A stretch of DNA of 64,000 nt, from assembly GCA_028284935.1 (NCBI GenBank), contig JANQQQ010000004.1, positions 1 through 64,000 on the forward strand, written 5' to 3'. The notes under the pieces are model-generated. The model did no database searches. It was not told the origin of the DNA and saw only the letters and a program-made list of their open reading frames with translations. Positions 51,165 through 61,583 of the stretch are shown here, piece by piece (the first letter of the stretch is position 1; each line of letters opens with the position of its first letter). The translations under genes were made by a program, and so were the position numbers. The stretch comes from Croceivirga sp. (GTDB taxonomy: Bacteria > Bacteroidota > Bacteroidia > Flavobacteriales > Flavobacteriaceae).

Positions 51165-51503
51165 ATGAAGAAAGTCGAGGCAATTATTCGAAAATCAAAA
51201 TTTGATGAAGTCAAAAAAGCGCTTCATGAAATTGAGGTCAACTTTTTCAGCTATTGGGATGTAACTGGAGTTGGCAATGAAAAACAGGGGCATGTGTATC
51301 GTGGTATAACCTACAGTACTACTGATATACAGCGCAGGTATCTGGTCATTGTAGTATCTGATGATTTCTTGGAAAAAACAGTGGAGACACTGATTAAGAC
51401 TGCTGCCACAGGGAATGTTGGAGACGGAAAAGTATTTGTTTCCGAGGTTTCGGAAGCTTATAGAATCAGGACCGGTGAAAGCGGTTCCGCAGGAATCAAC
51501 TAA
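51165..51503 (+). CDS. P-II family nitrogen regulatory protein
   Basis: This 112-residue protein begins MKKVEAIIRKSKFDEVKKALHE. Its T-loop region is GHVYRGITYSTTDIQRRYL and its C-loop is TAATGNVGDGKVFVSEV..AYRIRTGE. P-II proteins sense 2-oxoglutarate and ATP/ADP and block Amt channels. The T-loop is shorter and differs from the enteric YRGAEY type, so regulation by uridylylation is uncertain. The amt gene follows by 32 nt. Confidence 0.9.
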   Translation: MKKVEAIIRKSKFDEVKKALHEIEVNFFSYWDVTGVGNEKQGHVYRGITYSTTDIQRRYLVIVVSDDFLEKTVETLIKTAATGNVGDGKVFVSEVSEAYRIRTGESGSAGIN

Positions 51504-51535
51504 CAAAAACCAACTATTTATTAGAAACTAAAATT

Positions 51536-52774
51536 ATGGAAGCAGGATTATTTACAGCGAATAACGTATGGATGATGGTGTGTACCGCTTTGGTATTCTT
51601 TATGCACCTTGGGTTCTCCTTTTTGGAAATTGGATTGACCCGTCAAAAAAATACAGTGAACATTCTCTTTAAGAATGTATTTATTATTACCGTTGGGCTT
51701 CTCCTTTACTATATTGGAGGCTTTAACCTAATGTATCCGGGATTTGAAGAGGGGGATGCGGGAATTTTGAAATTTGCGGGATTTGGAATTGCCGCTCCTG
51801 AAGGAGGTATGACTCCAGAATACGCCAGTGGCGGATATACCTGGTGGACGGACTTCCTATTTCAGGGAATGTTTGCCGCCACGGCAGCAACCATCGTCTC
51901 TGGAGCCGTTGCCGAACGTGTAAAACTCGGTTCCTTCATGGTATTTACCATTATCTATGTGGGATTGGTCTACCCCATCGTTGGTGCTTGGAAATGGGGT
52001 GGTGGCTGGTTAGATGGGCTTGGATTCTACGATTTTGCCGGTTCAACTTTGGTACACTCCGTAGGTGGATGGGGAGCATTGATTGCGATTTATCTGCTGG
52101 GAGCGCGCATCGGCAAATTTGGAGAAGACGGGAAACCAAAGGCAATTCCTGGTCACAACCTGCCCTTGGCAGCGGCGGGCGTACTGATACTTTGGCTAGG
52201 CTGGTTTGGGTTTAATGGGGGTTCCGTACTATCAGCTGATCCGGAATTGACCTCATTGGTGCTGGTAACCACATGTTTGGCCGCGGCTGCAGGTGGCGTT
52301 TCCGCATTTGTCACTTCTTTTCTCAAGTACAAAAATTTTGACCTTACCATGTTCCTAAATGGAATATTGGGCGGACTGGTAGGAATTACTGCTGGAGCGG
52401 ACCAAATGACGCCCAACGAAGCAGTAATTATAGGTTTGATTGCAGGGGTAGTTATTGTATTTGGTGTCGCACTTATTGACAAGCTTAAGCTAGATGACCC
52501 TGTAGGTGCTGTTGCGGTTCACCTGATCTGTGGAATCTGGGGTACTTTGGCTGTTGGAATCTTCGGCGCAATGGCCGGTTTTGATCAGTTCTTGGTCCAA
52601 TTGGCAGGAGTTGGTGCGGCGGCGGCTTTCTGTTCAATTACAGCGTTTGTTATTCTATTTGCAGTTAAAAAGGTATCTGGCCTTAGAGTATCGGAAACCG
52701 AAGAGTTGGAAGGTTTGGACATTCACGAACACGGTATGGACGCCTATGCCGACTTTAGGATGAACCAGCATTAA
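51536..52774 (+). CDS. amt: Ammonium transporter Amt
   Basis: This 412-residue protein has 11 expected membrane helices. ETAT..GAVAERVKLGSF, DFAGSTLVHSVGGWGAL (twin-His pore region, first His), LGWFGFNGGSVLS and DDPVGAVAVHLICGIWGTLAVG (second His) are Amt/MEP signatures. It conducts ammonium into the cell and is expected to be gated by the adjacent P-II protein. The start MEAGLFTANNVWMM is close to the first helix, with no signal peptide. Confidence 0.95.
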   Translation: MEAGLFTANNVWMMVCTALVFFMHLGFSFLEIGLTRQKNTVNILFKNVFIITVGLLLYYIGGFNLMYPGFEEGDAGILKFAGFGIAAPEGGMTPEYASGGYTWWTDFLFQGMFAATAATIVSGAVAERVKLGSFMVFTIIYVGLVYPIVGAWKWGGGWLDGLGFYDFAGSTLVHSVGGWGALIAIYLLGARIGKFGEDGKPKAIPGHNLPLAAAGVLILWLGWFGFNGGSVLSADPELTSLVLVTTCLAAAAGGVSAFVTSFLKYKNFDLTMFLNGILGGLVGITAGADQMTPNEAVIIGLIAGVVIVFGVALIDKLKLDDPVGAVAVHLICGIWGTLAVGIFGAMAGFDQFLVQLAGVGAAAAFCSITAFVILFAVKKVSGLRVSETEELEGLDIHEHGMDAYADFRMNQH

Positions 52775-52795
52775 CATTTTAAATCATAAAAAGGA

Positions 52796-52823
52796 AACGG
52801 AGCGTTTGGCAGAACGCTCCGTT
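52796..52823 (+). terminator. Hairpin between amt and porin gene
   Basis: AACGGAGCGTT-TGGCAG-AACGCTCCGTT is a perfect 11-bp stem, followed after 10 nt by CTTTTT. It is probably a terminator or attenuator that reduces read-through from amt. Confidence 0.7.
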
Positions 52824-52900
52824 AAATAACCTTTTTCACTTTACACATTCAAACAAATCAAAAAACACCCTTTTTGACGGGGTATCTAATTCTTGAAATT

Positions 52901-53929
52901 ATGAAAACGATTATTAATACAAAGTTCTTAAAAAAAATACTTTTAATAAGCTTAAGTGTGGTCAGCTTTAATACATTCGCCCAAGAGGAAGAATCTAAAA
53001 GCCCGTTCTCCCTTTCGGGAAGTATTGATGCCTACTGGAGAACAACGGGAATGGATGCAGGGGACGATGTCACCGCTACACCCACCTCTTTTGCCAATCA
53101 AACTGGTTTTGCACTCGGTATGGGCAATATTATTGGAACCTATGAATCGGGTTCCACTGGAGCCGTAGTGGATCTGGTCTTTGGACCGCGTGGTACGGAA
53201 GCCACCTTTGAAAATGACGTTTTAAACGGAATTATAAATCAGGCCTATGCCTATTGGAACGTTTCTGACAAAACCACGATTACCGTGGGGCGCTTTAACA
53301 CTTGGGTGGGTTACGAAGTCATTGCCCCTGCGGCCAATTTCAATTATAGTGTATCCTATCTCTTCTCTAACGGTCCATTTTCCCATATAGGTGCAAAGGC
53401 AGATTTTACCCTTTCCGATGATGTTAGCTTGATGTTGGCCGTTACCAATCCTTGGGATACCAACGATACAAGCACCACCGGTGAATATGCCGTGGGAGGA
53501 CAATTAGGTGCCTATGGCCAATTTCTTAACCTATACTATGATAGTGGAGCAAATGGTGGCTTAGGTTTTGAAATTGATTACACCGGAGGTTTTGATGTTA
53601 CCGAGGACTTTTTCCTGGGTATCAATGCCGCATTTAATGATAACTCAGAAACCGAGACAGGTTTCTATGGAGTAGCACTCTATCCTCAATTGGCTACCTC
53701 GGATAGCTTCTCAATTGGCTTGAGGGGGGAATATTTTCAGCCGACTGCCGAAGCTGGTGACCCCGATGGTGTTACGGCCATTACCCTTACAGGTAGCTTT
53801 ACGAAAGAGAACCTAATCATCAAACCTGAATTTCGCTTAGATTCTTCAGATGCCTTATTCGGAACTACAGCAGATCCATCAGACAGCTTGGCTTCCTTCT
53901 TAATAGCCGCTATTTACACTTTTGATTAA
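52901..53929 (+). CDS. Outer-membrane porin-like beta-barrel protein
   Basis: This 342-residue protein starts at ATG 52901; the track begins nine codons earlier. It has a signal peptide (VVSFNTFAQ). A run of amphipathic strands follows (FSLSGSIDAYWRTT, TITVGRFNTWVGYEVIAPAANFNYSVSYLF, FSIGLRGEYFQP, LIIKPEFRLDS), ending in Phe-Asp. This is a porin of the outer-membrane-beta-barrel type often found after amt in Bacteroidota, probably passing ammonium or small nitrogen compounds. It is separated from amt by a hairpin. Confidence 0.85.
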   Translation: MKTIINTKFLKKILLISLSVVSFNTFAQEEESKSPFSLSGSIDAYWRTTGMDAGDDVTATPTSFANQTGFALGMGNIIGTYESGSTGAVVDLVFGPRGTEATFENDVLNGIINQAYAYWNVSDKTTITVGRFNTWVGYEVIAPAANFNYSVSYLFSNGPFSHIGAKADFTLSDDVSLMLAVTNPWDTNDTSTTGEYAVGGQLGAYGQFLNLYYDSGANGGLGFEIDYTGGFDVTEDFFLGINAAFNDNSETETGFYGVALYPQLATSDSFSIGLRGEYFQPTAEAGDPDGVTAITLTGSFTKENLIIKPEFRLDSSDALFGTTADPSDSLASFLIAAIYTFD

Positions 53930-53949
53930 TATTTAGTTGTTGTATGAAG

Positions 53950-53986
53950 AAATCCCCTGGCAATCGTAGTTGTTGGGGGATTTTTT
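53950..53986. terminator. Bidirectional terminator, porin and DUF1684 gene
   Basis: AAATCCCC .. GGGGGATTTTTT forms a stem with a T-run on the + strand and A-rich flanks on the other side. It lies between two convergent genes. Confidence 0.78.
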
Positions 53987-54626
53987 AGTTGGGCAAAAAA
54001 TCTTTTACTCCTGCAATTACCTTGGTATTCATAAAATTTTGCCTTGGCACCAAGGGGCAGGAGTATTTTTTGTTGTATACGCAATAGGGATTATACGCTT
54101 TGTTGAAATCAATGACCAAAGTATCTGATTGAGGTATCCGTAAATCCAAATAGCGGCCTCCTCCATAGGTTTCCTCACCATTGGTCAAATCTAAAAAGGG
54201 TAGGAATAAATAATCCTTAAAACCTTCCGTGTTCCTTAGTTCCAGCCCTTGATAAACCTCTAATTGATGTTTTTGGCCATTCAATTCAAAATGAACCATG
54301 CCATACACAACTTCCCAAGTACGCTCATCCGTGTTTGAGGGCATTTGAAAGGGTTGGGCATCTGGAGTTCGTTCAAAACGAGCGCGGACGACGTAGGTGG
54401 TGTCTGCTGGAAAAAAGTCCAGTCCTTCAAAATCCTTGCGATAGCGATCAGGTAATGGAGAGGTTTTGGGATTTCTGAATTCCTCGTTTCTTTCTTCTTG
54501 ATAATCAAGAATAGCCTGAAGTTTAATGGGTGCTTTTTCATTAGTACCCGCCGGTTCGTTGTGATATTTCTTACCCTGACCGCAGGACCAAAGAAGCAAA
54601 ATCAACAAGAAGCTTACCTTTCTCAT
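53985..54626 (-). CDS. DUF1684 lipoprotein
   Basis: This 213-residue protein starts at the ATG at 54626 (MRKVSFLLILLLWSC); the track starts five codons upstream. The lipobox is LWSC. YQEERNEEFRNPKTSPLPDRYRKDFEGLDFFPAD, YGGGRYLDL and IDFNKAYNPYCVYNKKYSCPLVPRQN match the DUF1684 pattern, including the conserved NPYC..CP ending. The function is unknown. It is divergent from the DJ-1/PfpI gene. Confidence 0.88.
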   Translation of the reverse strand: MRKVSFLLILLLWSCGQGKKYHNEPAGTNEKAPIKLQAILDYQEERNEEFRNPKTSPLPDRYRKDFEGLDFFPADTTYVVRARFERTPDAQPFQMPSNTDERTWEVVYGMVHFELNGQKHQLEVYQGLELRNTEGFKDYLFLPFLDLTNGEETYGGGRYLDLRIPQSDTLVIDFNKAYNPYCVYNKKYSCPLVPRQNFMNTKVIAGVKDFLPN

Positions 54627-54689
54627 GGTACAAAAATACACCAGTCAATTTTTCTTTAGGAATCGTACCTTTTAAAAAAATTTGTTGAC

Positions 54690-55421
54690 ATGAAAGACAT
54701 GATCTTACTTGGTACCTTGGCATTGCTATTTGTTAGTTGCCAAACCAAACCAGAATCCAAGGCCATTTCAGAGGAAAGAATACTCCCAACCCCGGTTGAA
54801 AATCGATATAATGTGGCCTTTCTCATAATGGATGGCGTTTATAATACAGAATTCACAGCTCCTTTTGATATTTTTCAACATACCCAATTCCGTAAAAACA
54901 TCAAGGCCATGAATACGTTTACAGTGGCCAACACTTTAGCACCCATTACTTCTTTTGAGGGCATTAGAATCCTACCCGATTACGATTATACCGTGGACAC
55001 ACTTCCGAAAATAGACATTCTTGTAGTACCAAGTGCGGAGCACCATTTGGATAGTGACTTGAAGGATACCGTGATGTTGAATTTTGTCAAAAGAGTCGAC
55101 AAGGAGGCCCTTTTTATGACCTCACATTGTGATGGAGCATTTGTTTTGGCCAAAGCGGGCCTTTTGGACCAAGTGGCTTCGACTACATTTCCAAGTGATA
55201 TTAACACCTATAAAAATATGTTTCCCCAGTTGGAGGTCAAGGACAGCGTCCTATTTGTACATGACGGAAAATATATTACCTCTGCTGGCGGAGCCAAGAG
55301 TTTTGAAGCGGCGCTTTATTTAGCAGAATTGTTTTATGGGGATACAATAGCGCGATCCTTGGCCGATGGGCTGGTTATTGACTGGGATGTAAATTCCGTT
55401 TCAAGGTTCATTCGTCCTTGA
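54690..55421 (+). CDS. DJ-1/PfpI family lipoprotein
   Basis: This 243-residue protein has lipobox FVSC. A GATase1-like DJ-1/PfpI domain follows: YNVAFLIMDGVYNTEFTAPFDIFQH, IDILVVPSAEHH, MTSHCDGAFVLAKAGLLD with the elbow Cys (about 148), and ITSAGGAKSFEAALYLAELFYG. Homologues include isonitrile hydratase-like and AraC N-terminal domains; an exported copy is less usual. Its end overlaps the convergent gene by 14 nt. Confidence 0.87.
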   Translation: MKDMILLGTLALLFVSCQTKPESKAISEERILPTPVENRYNVAFLIMDGVYNTEFTAPFDIFQHTQFRKNIKAMNTFTVANTLAPITSFEGIRILPDYDYTVDTLPKIDILVVPSAEHHLDSDLKDTVMLNFVKRVDKEALFMTSHCDGAFVLAKAGLLDQVASTTFPSDINTYKNMFPQLEVKDSVLFVHDGKYITSAGGAKSFEAALYLAELFYGDTIARSLADGLVIDWDVNSVSRFIRP

Positions 55422-56829
55422 TTTTATACCGTGCGTCATTAAAGTACTTTTTCACCAATGTGTTGAATTCGGGCGTAATACGCAGCAAAGCGGTATTTGG
55501 TATGGTGTATAGCTGCTCCTTTGATGTAAACCCTTTTTTCAAAGCCTCTTCCAGATAAAAAAGCGCGGTTCCAAAATCTTCATTTTTGGAGGCAACGGAG
55601 GCAACTTTAAGGTAGTTGTCAAAGTCTTTTGGAATAATAATGGTCTTGAGCATATAAAGGAACACAAGGGCTTCTTCATCAACTACCTTCTGACTGTTCA
55701 CCAAATCAATATTGTCCTCTATCAAGGCGTTGACATAACCGTTAAGGCGATGTCCCATCTCCCTTTCTGCTTTACTGGTTCCATTGATATATTTATCTAT
55801 TTGGGTCTTTTGATAGTTCCACCAGCCCAAATTATTGAAGTTGTAGGTCAACACATCTTCCTCAAGGTAAAAGGCAAAATCCTCCCGCAAAAGGATTTCC
55901 TTGAAAAGGGCACCTTCTTCTTCCCGTTTTTGTAATCGAAAACCCCTGTCCCGTTTCAAGGCTCTCTTTCGTTCCCTTAAAGAATCCGTATTTCTTAGCG
56001 TTCTATAGCTATTAAGGGTCTCTGCCATAACCCTATTGGCAATGAGGTATTCCTTTTTCGCGAGCAACTCCTCAATGTATGCAATGTCCATTTGATAAAG
56101 CTCCTCTATCAAAATAGAGTCCTTTGCTGCATTGCCCCTGGACATGGCCAATAGTTCAAAATGGGATATGGATTGGAAAATTCTTCGTTGTACATTATCC
56201 ATTGATGGTGTACCTACTAGGATACTATTCGGAAATTTGAACCCATTCAGCACTTTTTCGTCCTTTAATAACATGGGATAATTATAATTTTTTTTATCCA
56301 CGACCCCAACAAACTGAAATGGATTTTTTGCGTTTAAGAGTTCAACGTTGGCAATTGCCGCATTAATGGAAATTGTGCCTTCAACATCTTTGATAAAAAT
56401 AGGGACAAGATTGGCAAATCGGCCGCTATCTTCAAATCCTGCCGTATAGACCCTACTTTTATTCAAAGGCAAAAGATTGATGAGATGATCCATCAACGTT
56501 TTTGTTCGCAACATGTTCTCAGAAAGCGAAAGCGAATCATGAATAGCGTTAGGTGCAGCGACCACATAACCAAAGTGGTTGGCCGCCGGAACAAAAGTAG
56601 CCATCTCCTGCTTTGCCTTACCGCTTGTGTTCATTACCGCCAATAAGGGCCATTTACCTTTTAGCTCAAAGTTTTCGGGTAAAAATAGGGCGTACGTCTG
56701 TGGGATGGAATCGTGAATCTTTAAGGAATCCACAATAATTCCTTTTTTTAACTTCAATTCTTGTGAGTGGACGCCAAAGGAGACTAGGCCAGTTAAGATT
56801 AAGGTTAGTGGTGCTAGTATTCTAGTCAT
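55408..56829 (-). CDS. Secreted alpha/beta-hydrolase-like protein lacking the nucleophile
   Basis: This 473-residue protein starts at the ATG at 56829, giving the signal peptide MTRILAPLTLILTGLVSFGVHSQ; the track start 56880 overlaps the lrp stop and is an alternative. Residues about 30-230 resemble a PHB-depolymerase/esterase-like fold (PQTYALFLPENF, WPLLAVMNTSGKAKQEMATFVPAANHFGYVVAAPN). The elbow reads AGFEDSG, with Glu in place of Ser, so catalysis is unlikely. The C-terminal half is helical with TPR-like segments. It follows lrp closely, so an operon is likely. Confidence 0.72.
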   Translation of the reverse strand: MTRILAPLTLILTGLVSFGVHSQELKLKKGIIVDSLKIHDSIPQTYALFLPENFELKGKWPLLAVMNTSGKAKQEMATFVPAANHFGYVVAAPNAIHDSLSLSENMLRTKTLMDHLINLLPLNKSRVYTAGFEDSGRFANLVPIFIKDVEGTISINAAIANVELLNAKNPFQFVGVVDKKNYNYPMLLKDEKVLNGFKFPNSILVGTPSMDNVQRRIFQSISHFELLAMSRGNAAKDSILIEELYQMDIAYIEELLAKKEYLIANRVMAETLNSYRTLRNTDSLRERKRALKRDRGFRLQKREEEGALFKEILLREDFAFYLEEDVLTYNFNNLGWWNYQKTQIDKYINGTSKAEREMGHRLNGYVNALIEDNIDLVNSQKVVDEEALVFLYMLKTIIIPKDFDNYLKVASVASKNEDFGTALFYLEEALKKGFTSKEQLYTIPNTALLRITPEFNTLVKKYFNDARYKIKDE

Positions 56830-56872
56830 AAAACACATACAACAAAAACCTCGCCAAAATTGAAGATTTGGT

Positions 56873-57328
56873 TTAAACATCTTTTGATTTGCTAACGGGA
56901 GAATTGGAAACTACATTGGATAGAATGATATGCGTTCTTGTTTCACCATAACTTATTAGTTTATCAATAAACTGTTCCAAATGGGCCTGATCTTGAATCA
57001 CGACCTCCATGATAATGTTTTCGTTTCCTGTAATCCGATAACAATTGATCACTTCCCTAAAAGTATCCACTTTATCCAAGAAAGGCCGTAATTTTCCAAC
57101 GAAGGCCCTTAAGGTAATGATGGCCTTTAACTGATAACCGAGCTTGGCATAGGAAATATGCGCCGTGTAGTTCTCTATTACCCCAAGATCTTCCATTTTT
57201 TTTACGCGTTCGGCTACGGCGGGAGAAGTCAATCCCACTTTTCTGCCTATTTCGGTAAAACTCATCCTTGCATTTTGTTGAAGACAACGCAGGATTTCGG
57301 TACTTAAATGGTCAATTTTAAAATTCAA
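56873..57328 (-). CDS. Lrp/AsnC family transcriptional regulator
   Basis: This 151-residue protein has an N-terminal helix-turn-helix (LSTEILRCLQQNARMSFTEIGRKVGLTSPAVAERVKKMEDLGVI, about 7-50) and a C-terminal RAM/ligand domain (KAIITLRAFVG..VINCYRITGNENIIMEVVIQD). Such regulators bind amino acids and form octamers. Its target is unknown. It may control the divergent gene at 57446 and the downstream gene at 55408. Confidence 0.9.
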   Translation of the reverse strand: MNFKIDHLSTEILRCLQQNARMSFTEIGRKVGLTSPAVAERVKKMEDLGVIENYTAHISYAKLGYQLKAIITLRAFVGKLRPFLDKVDTFREVINCYRITGNENIIMEVVIQDQAHLEQFIDKLISYGETRTHIILSNVVSNSPVSKSKDV

Positions 57329-57445
57329 AGTGTTTTTACTATAAATCTTAAATATTATCGTAAAATTGAATAATTCCTTTTTTATTTAAAGATAACTAAT
57401 TTTTTATCATTAGTAATTTTACTATACTCAATTACTAGACTTTCC

Positions 57446-57847
57446 ATGGAGAATAATGGTTTTGATTCATTGCCGGTTTATAAAAACTCACTTGCGCTTC
57501 GCGACTTAAGTGACGCCCTTGGACATTATTTCTCTCCTGAACGTCGAGTGTTTTCGAAAAAAAGTTTGGGATTGAGGGCGATTATTGCAGAATCCCTAGT
57601 AAACGACGCCTCCCTCCTGCCGGTCACTATCGAAAAAGCCTACAAGTCCAGTTCCATTAACTACAGGCTAAAAAATGCAAACTTCATAAATATCATCACC
57701 AAGAACATTGGTTCCTATTGCAATGGGTTGGAAAACGATGGGATAAAGGAAAAAGAGTACCTTCAACTGCTTCGCAAGGAATTGAAAACGTTTAGGAAAT
57801 CCTTCAAGCAGTGGAGAAAATCATTGCTTCATGATTCCGAACAATAG
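57446..57847 (+). CDS. Hypothetical helical protein
   Basis: This 133-residue soluble helical protein has VYKNSLALRDLSDALGHYFSPERRVFSKKSLGLRAIIAESLVNDASLLPVTI and a basic C-terminus (LRKELKTFRKSFKQWRKS). The layout slightly recalls four-helix-bundle proteins of the S23/IVP type, but this is not secure. It is divergent from lrp, with a shared 117-nt AT-rich spacer. Confidence 0.6.
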   Translation: MENNGFDSLPVYKNSLALRDLSDALGHYFSPERRVFSKKSLGLRAIIAESLVNDASLLPVTIEKAYKSSSINYRLKNANFINIITKNIGSYCNGLENDGIKEKEYLQLLRKELKTFRKSFKQWRKSLLHDSEQ

Positions 57848-57997
57848 GCACAAATACTCTTCAATATTGTGAAACATATTTTATAAGCCATTAAAGGCTT
57901 GAATACTCAAAGCCAAGAAAAGACCCTTCGACTTTCCTCATGGAAAGCGATTTGCCCAATTTTCAATTCGCTTCGCTTGTGGAAATTGGCTCTCTGC

Positions 57998-60900
57998 TTA
58001 CATATTTCTTCGATATTGCCCCCCTACTTGAAACAGGGCATTGGTAATCTGCCCCAACGAACAATATTTGGTCACTTCCATTAACTTTTCAAACGTATTG
58101 CCGTTTTCAACGGCAACCTCCTGCAATTCCCTAAGCCATCCTGAAGCTTCTTTGGGGTTTCCCTTTTTAAGGTTTTCCAATGTCTTTATTTGGTCGTTCT
58201 TTTCTTCCTCAGTCGCCCTGATTACTTCGGCGGGCAGGACAGTTGGCGACCCTTTTGAACTTAAAAAGGTGTTTACCCCTATAATTGGATACGCACCCGT
58301 ATGCTTCAACGTTTCGTAATGCAAACTTTCCTCTTGTATTTTTGAACGTTGGTACATGGTTTCCATAGCCCCCAAAACCCCTCCCCGCTCGGTGATGTTG
58401 TCAAATTCCAACAGAACCGCTTCCTCTACCAAATCGGTGAGCTCCTCGATGATAAAGGATCCTTGCAACGGATTTTCATTTTTGGCCAGTCCCAACTCTT
58501 TATTGATGATCAGTTGGATGGCCATAGCCCGTCTTACGGATTCTTCCGTGGGCGTTGTTATGGCCTCATCATAGGCGTTGGTATGCAGGGAATTGCAATT
58601 ATCATAGATGGCATACAAGGCCTGAAGGGTGGTTCTGATGTCATTAAAATCTATTTCCTGGGCGTGCAGACTCCTCCCTGAGGTCTGTATATGGTATTTT
58701 AGCATTTGCGCCCTTGGACCGGCACCGTATTTATCCCTCATGGCTTTGGCCCAGATTCTCCTTGCTACCCGCCCAATGACGGCATATTCCGGATCAATTC
58801 CATTGGAAAAGAAGAAGGAAAGATTGGGGCCAAAATCATCAATTAGCATCCCCCTACTTAAGTAATATTCCACATAAGTGAATCCATTGGATAAGGTAAA
58901 GGCCAGTTGGGAAATGGGATTTGCTCCCGCTTCAGCAATATGGTAGCCCGATATGGAGACCGAATAAAAATTTCTAACCTTGTTCCTTATAAAATATTCC
59001 TGAACATCCCCCATCAAGCGCAATGCAAATTCAGTTGAAAAAATACAGGTGTTTTGGGCTTGGTCTTCTTTTAAAATATCAGCTTGCACCGTGCCCCTGA
59101 CCTGATTTAGGGTTTTGGCCTTTATTTCTTCGTAAATGTTCGCCGGTAAAACCTCGTCACCCGTTACCCCCAGAAGGAGTAGGCCCAACCCGTTATTACC
59201 TTCCGGAAGCTCACCGTTGTAGGTAGGTTGTTGAACCCCCTTTTTTTTATAGATGGACTTAATTTTCTTTTCAACATCTTCCTGCAGCTTATTTTCTTTG
59301 ATGTATTTCTCACAGTTTTGGTCGATAGCGGCATTCATAAAGAACCCTAGCAACATGGGTGCAGGACCATTAATGGTCATACTTACGGAGGTCATAGGGT
59401 CACTTAAATCAAAGCCCGAATACAGTTTTTTTGCATCGTCCAAACAGCAGATGGAAACCCCAGCATTTCCAATTTTTCCATAAATATCGGGGCGATAATC
59501 GGGATCATGGCCGTACAAAGTGACTGAGTCAAATGCAGTTGACAGTCGTTTTGCCGGCATATCCAGACTCACGTAATGAAACCGTCTATTGGTCCTTTCC
59601 GGACCACCTTCCCCTGCGAACATGCGAGTCGGATCTTCTTCGGTCCGTTTAAAGGGATAAATACCAGCGGTATACGGAAATTGCCCGGGTACGTTTTCCT
59701 TGAGCATCCACAAAAGCAAATCGCCCCAAGCTTTGAATTTGGGCAATACTACCTTAGGGATTTCATTATGGGACAAAGAGGTTGTATGGGTTTTGATGCT
59801 TATTTCCTTATCCCGGACTTTATAGGTATATAGTGGTGCTTTATAGGTATTGACCTGCTTTTCCCAATTCAATATAAGTTCCCAATTTCTGGGATGTAAA
59901 TCCATTTTTACCCGATCGAACTCCGCCAACAACGCCTTTATAACTTCCTGATTTCCTGGCTTCGCATGGGCGAGGATATACTCTGTATGTAATCCCGACT
60001 TTTCAAGACCCTGTGAAGTGCTTTGGACAGAAACATCGGTCAAACCCAAAATTGTAGTGCAAATTCCGTAAAGTTTTTGGCCGATATTGGATTGCTGTAC
60101 AACGTTCTGGTCATAACTTCTGTTATTCTCTGAAATTTCGGAAAGGTAACGCGTTCTGGGGGGAGGGATGATGAACTGCTTTTCCGCAGTTGCTCCCCCT
60201 ATTTTAAAATTGGAGGTTAGATCGGCATTTGCCTTTTCCGCTAAGGTGTTTATCGTGGCAAGGTACAAAGCATTCATACCCGGGTCGTTGAATTGCGAGG
60301 CCATAGTACCATATATGGGCAAATCTTCCTCTTTACTGTCCCAAAGACCATTGTTCCTCACATATTGTTTCCGAACGTCTCGAATGGCATCCAAAGCACC
60401 TCGTTTATCAAACTTGTTGATGGCCACCAAATCAGCAAAATCGAGCATGTCAATTTTCTCCAGTTGAGTGGCCGCCCCAAACTCTGGGGTCATCACATAA
60501 AGGGATACATCACTAAAGTCTAAAATTTCAGTATCGGACTGACCAATACCTGAGGTTTCCAAAATAATTAAGTCAAATTCAGCCGCTTTTAAGATTGAAA
60601 TGGCTTCACCAACGTGTTTGGAGAGTGCCAGGTTGGACTGTCTTGTGGCCAGGGAACGCATATATACCCGTTCCGTATTTATGGCGTTCATCCGTATCCT
60701 ATCTCCAAGAAGTGCCCCACCTGTCTTTCTTTTTGAAGGATCTACCGAAATCACCCCAATACTTTTGTGTGGGAAATCCATTAAAAACCGCCTAATCAGT
60801 TCATCCACAAGGCTAGATTTCCCAGAACCACCCGTACCTGTAATCCCCAATACGGGCGCATTGGACTTCGCCTTGATTTTTGAAAAATGTTTTTGAAATT

Positions 60901-61447
60901 CCTCAGGACGATTCTCCGCCAAGGAAATCAATCGGGCTATGGTATTGGAATCCTTTTTAGTTAGCTGTTTACCCAGATGAGCACCTTCATTGGAACTTAA
61001 CTTGGGGACATCAACATCACATCGTTGTACCAAATCATTGATCATTCCTTGAAGCCCCATTTTTCTGCCATCATCGGGAGAATAAATCCGTTCTATTCCA
61101 TACTTCATCAAAGCCTCAATCTCATGCGGGAGTATTACACCGCCGCCGCCGCCAAAAATCTTGATATGGCCTGCGTTCCTTTCCTGCAACAGGTCGTACA
61201 TGTATTTAAAGTACTCATTATGCCCCCCTTGGTAGGAAGTCATGGCGATGGCATTGGCATCTTCTTGTATGGCACAATTTACTACCTCGGCAACACTTCT
61301 GTCATGTCCTAAATGGATAACTTCGACCCCGGTTGACTGAATAATTCGCCGCATAATGTTAATGGCGGCATCATGTCCATCAAACAACGAGGCTGCGGTT
61401 ACTATGCGTATTTTGTGTTTTGGTTTGTAGGGTGGGATTTGCTCCAT
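57998..61447 (-). CDS. icmF: Fused isobutyryl-CoA mutase-type enzyme (IcmF)
   Basis: This 1149-residue protein has an N-terminal B12-binding domain ([17 protein letters not shown], with the DxH motif, about 16-140). A MeaB-like P-loop GTPase follows ([17 protein letters not shown], about 205-400), then a methylmalonyl-CoA-mutase-type TIM barrel (about 580-1140, [16 protein letters not shown]..). This B12-GTPase-mutase order defines IcmF, which converts isobutyryl-CoA and n-butyryl-CoA. Related acyl-CoA pairs are possible. The built-in chaperone domain loads cobalamin. It is a single gene, divergent from purU. Confidence 0.92.
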   Translation of the reverse strand: MEQIPPYKPKHKIRIVTAASLFDGHDAAINIMRRIIQSTGVEVIHLGHDRSVAEVVNCAIQEDANAIAMTSYQGGHNEYFKYMYDLLQERNAGHIKIFGGGGGVILPHEIEALMKYGIERIYSPDDGRKMGLQGMINDLVQRCDVDVPKLSSNEGAHLGKQLTKKDSNTIARLISLAENRPEEFQKHFSKIKAKSNAPVLGITGTGGSGKSSLVDELIRRFLMDFPHKSIGVISVDPSKRKTGGALLGDRIRMNAINTERVYMRSLATRQSNLALSKHVGEAISILKAAEFDLIILETSGIGQSDTEILDFSDVSLYVMTPEFGAATQLEKIDMLDFADLVAINKFDKRGALDAIRDVRKQYVRNNGLWDSKEEDLPIYGTMASQFNDPGMNALYLATINTLAEKANADLTSNFKIGGATAEKQFIIPPPRTRYLSEISENNRSYDQNVVQQSNIGQKLYGICTTILGLTDVSVQSTSQGLEKSGLHTEYILAHAKPGNQEVIKALLAEFDRVKMDLHPRNWELILNWEKQVNTYKAPLYTYKVRDKEISIKTHTTSLSHNEIPKVVLPKFKAWGDLLLWMLKENVPGQFPYTAGIYPFKRTEEDPTRMFAGEGGPERTNRRFHYVSLDMPAKRLSTAFDSVTLYGHDPDYRPDIYGKIGNAGVSICCLDDAKKLYSGFDLSDPMTSVSMTINGPAPMLLGFFMNAAIDQNCEKYIKENKLQEDVEKKIKSIYKKKGVQQPTYNGELPEGNNGLGLLLLGVTGDEVLPANIYEEIKAKTLNQVRGTVQADILKEDQAQNTCIFSTEFALRLMGDVQEYFIRNKVRNFYSVSISGYHIAEAGANPISQLAFTLSNGFTYVEYYLSRGMLIDDFGPNLSFFFSNGIDPEYAVIGRVARRIWAKAMRDKYGAGPRAQMLKYHIQTSGRSLHAQEIDFNDIRTTLQALYAIYDNCNSLHTNAYDEAITTPTEESVRRAMAIQLIINKELGLAKNENPLQGSFIIEELTDLVEEAVLLEFDNITERGGVLGAMETMYQRSKIQEESLHYETLKHTGAYPIIGVNTFLSSKGSPTVLPAEVIRATEEEKNDQIKTLENLKKGNPKEASGWLRELQEVAVENGNTFEKLMEVTKYCSLGQITNALFQVGGQYRRNM

Positions 61448-61583
61448 TATTGAACCTTCATTTAATCCTTTGCAAGTTACGATAAACGCAATAAAAACTG
61501 AATTAATATCAGAATATTATAAAAAAGATCACCCAATCGAGCTATTTTTTTTGAATCAAATAATTTTAATGGACTTTTAGGTT

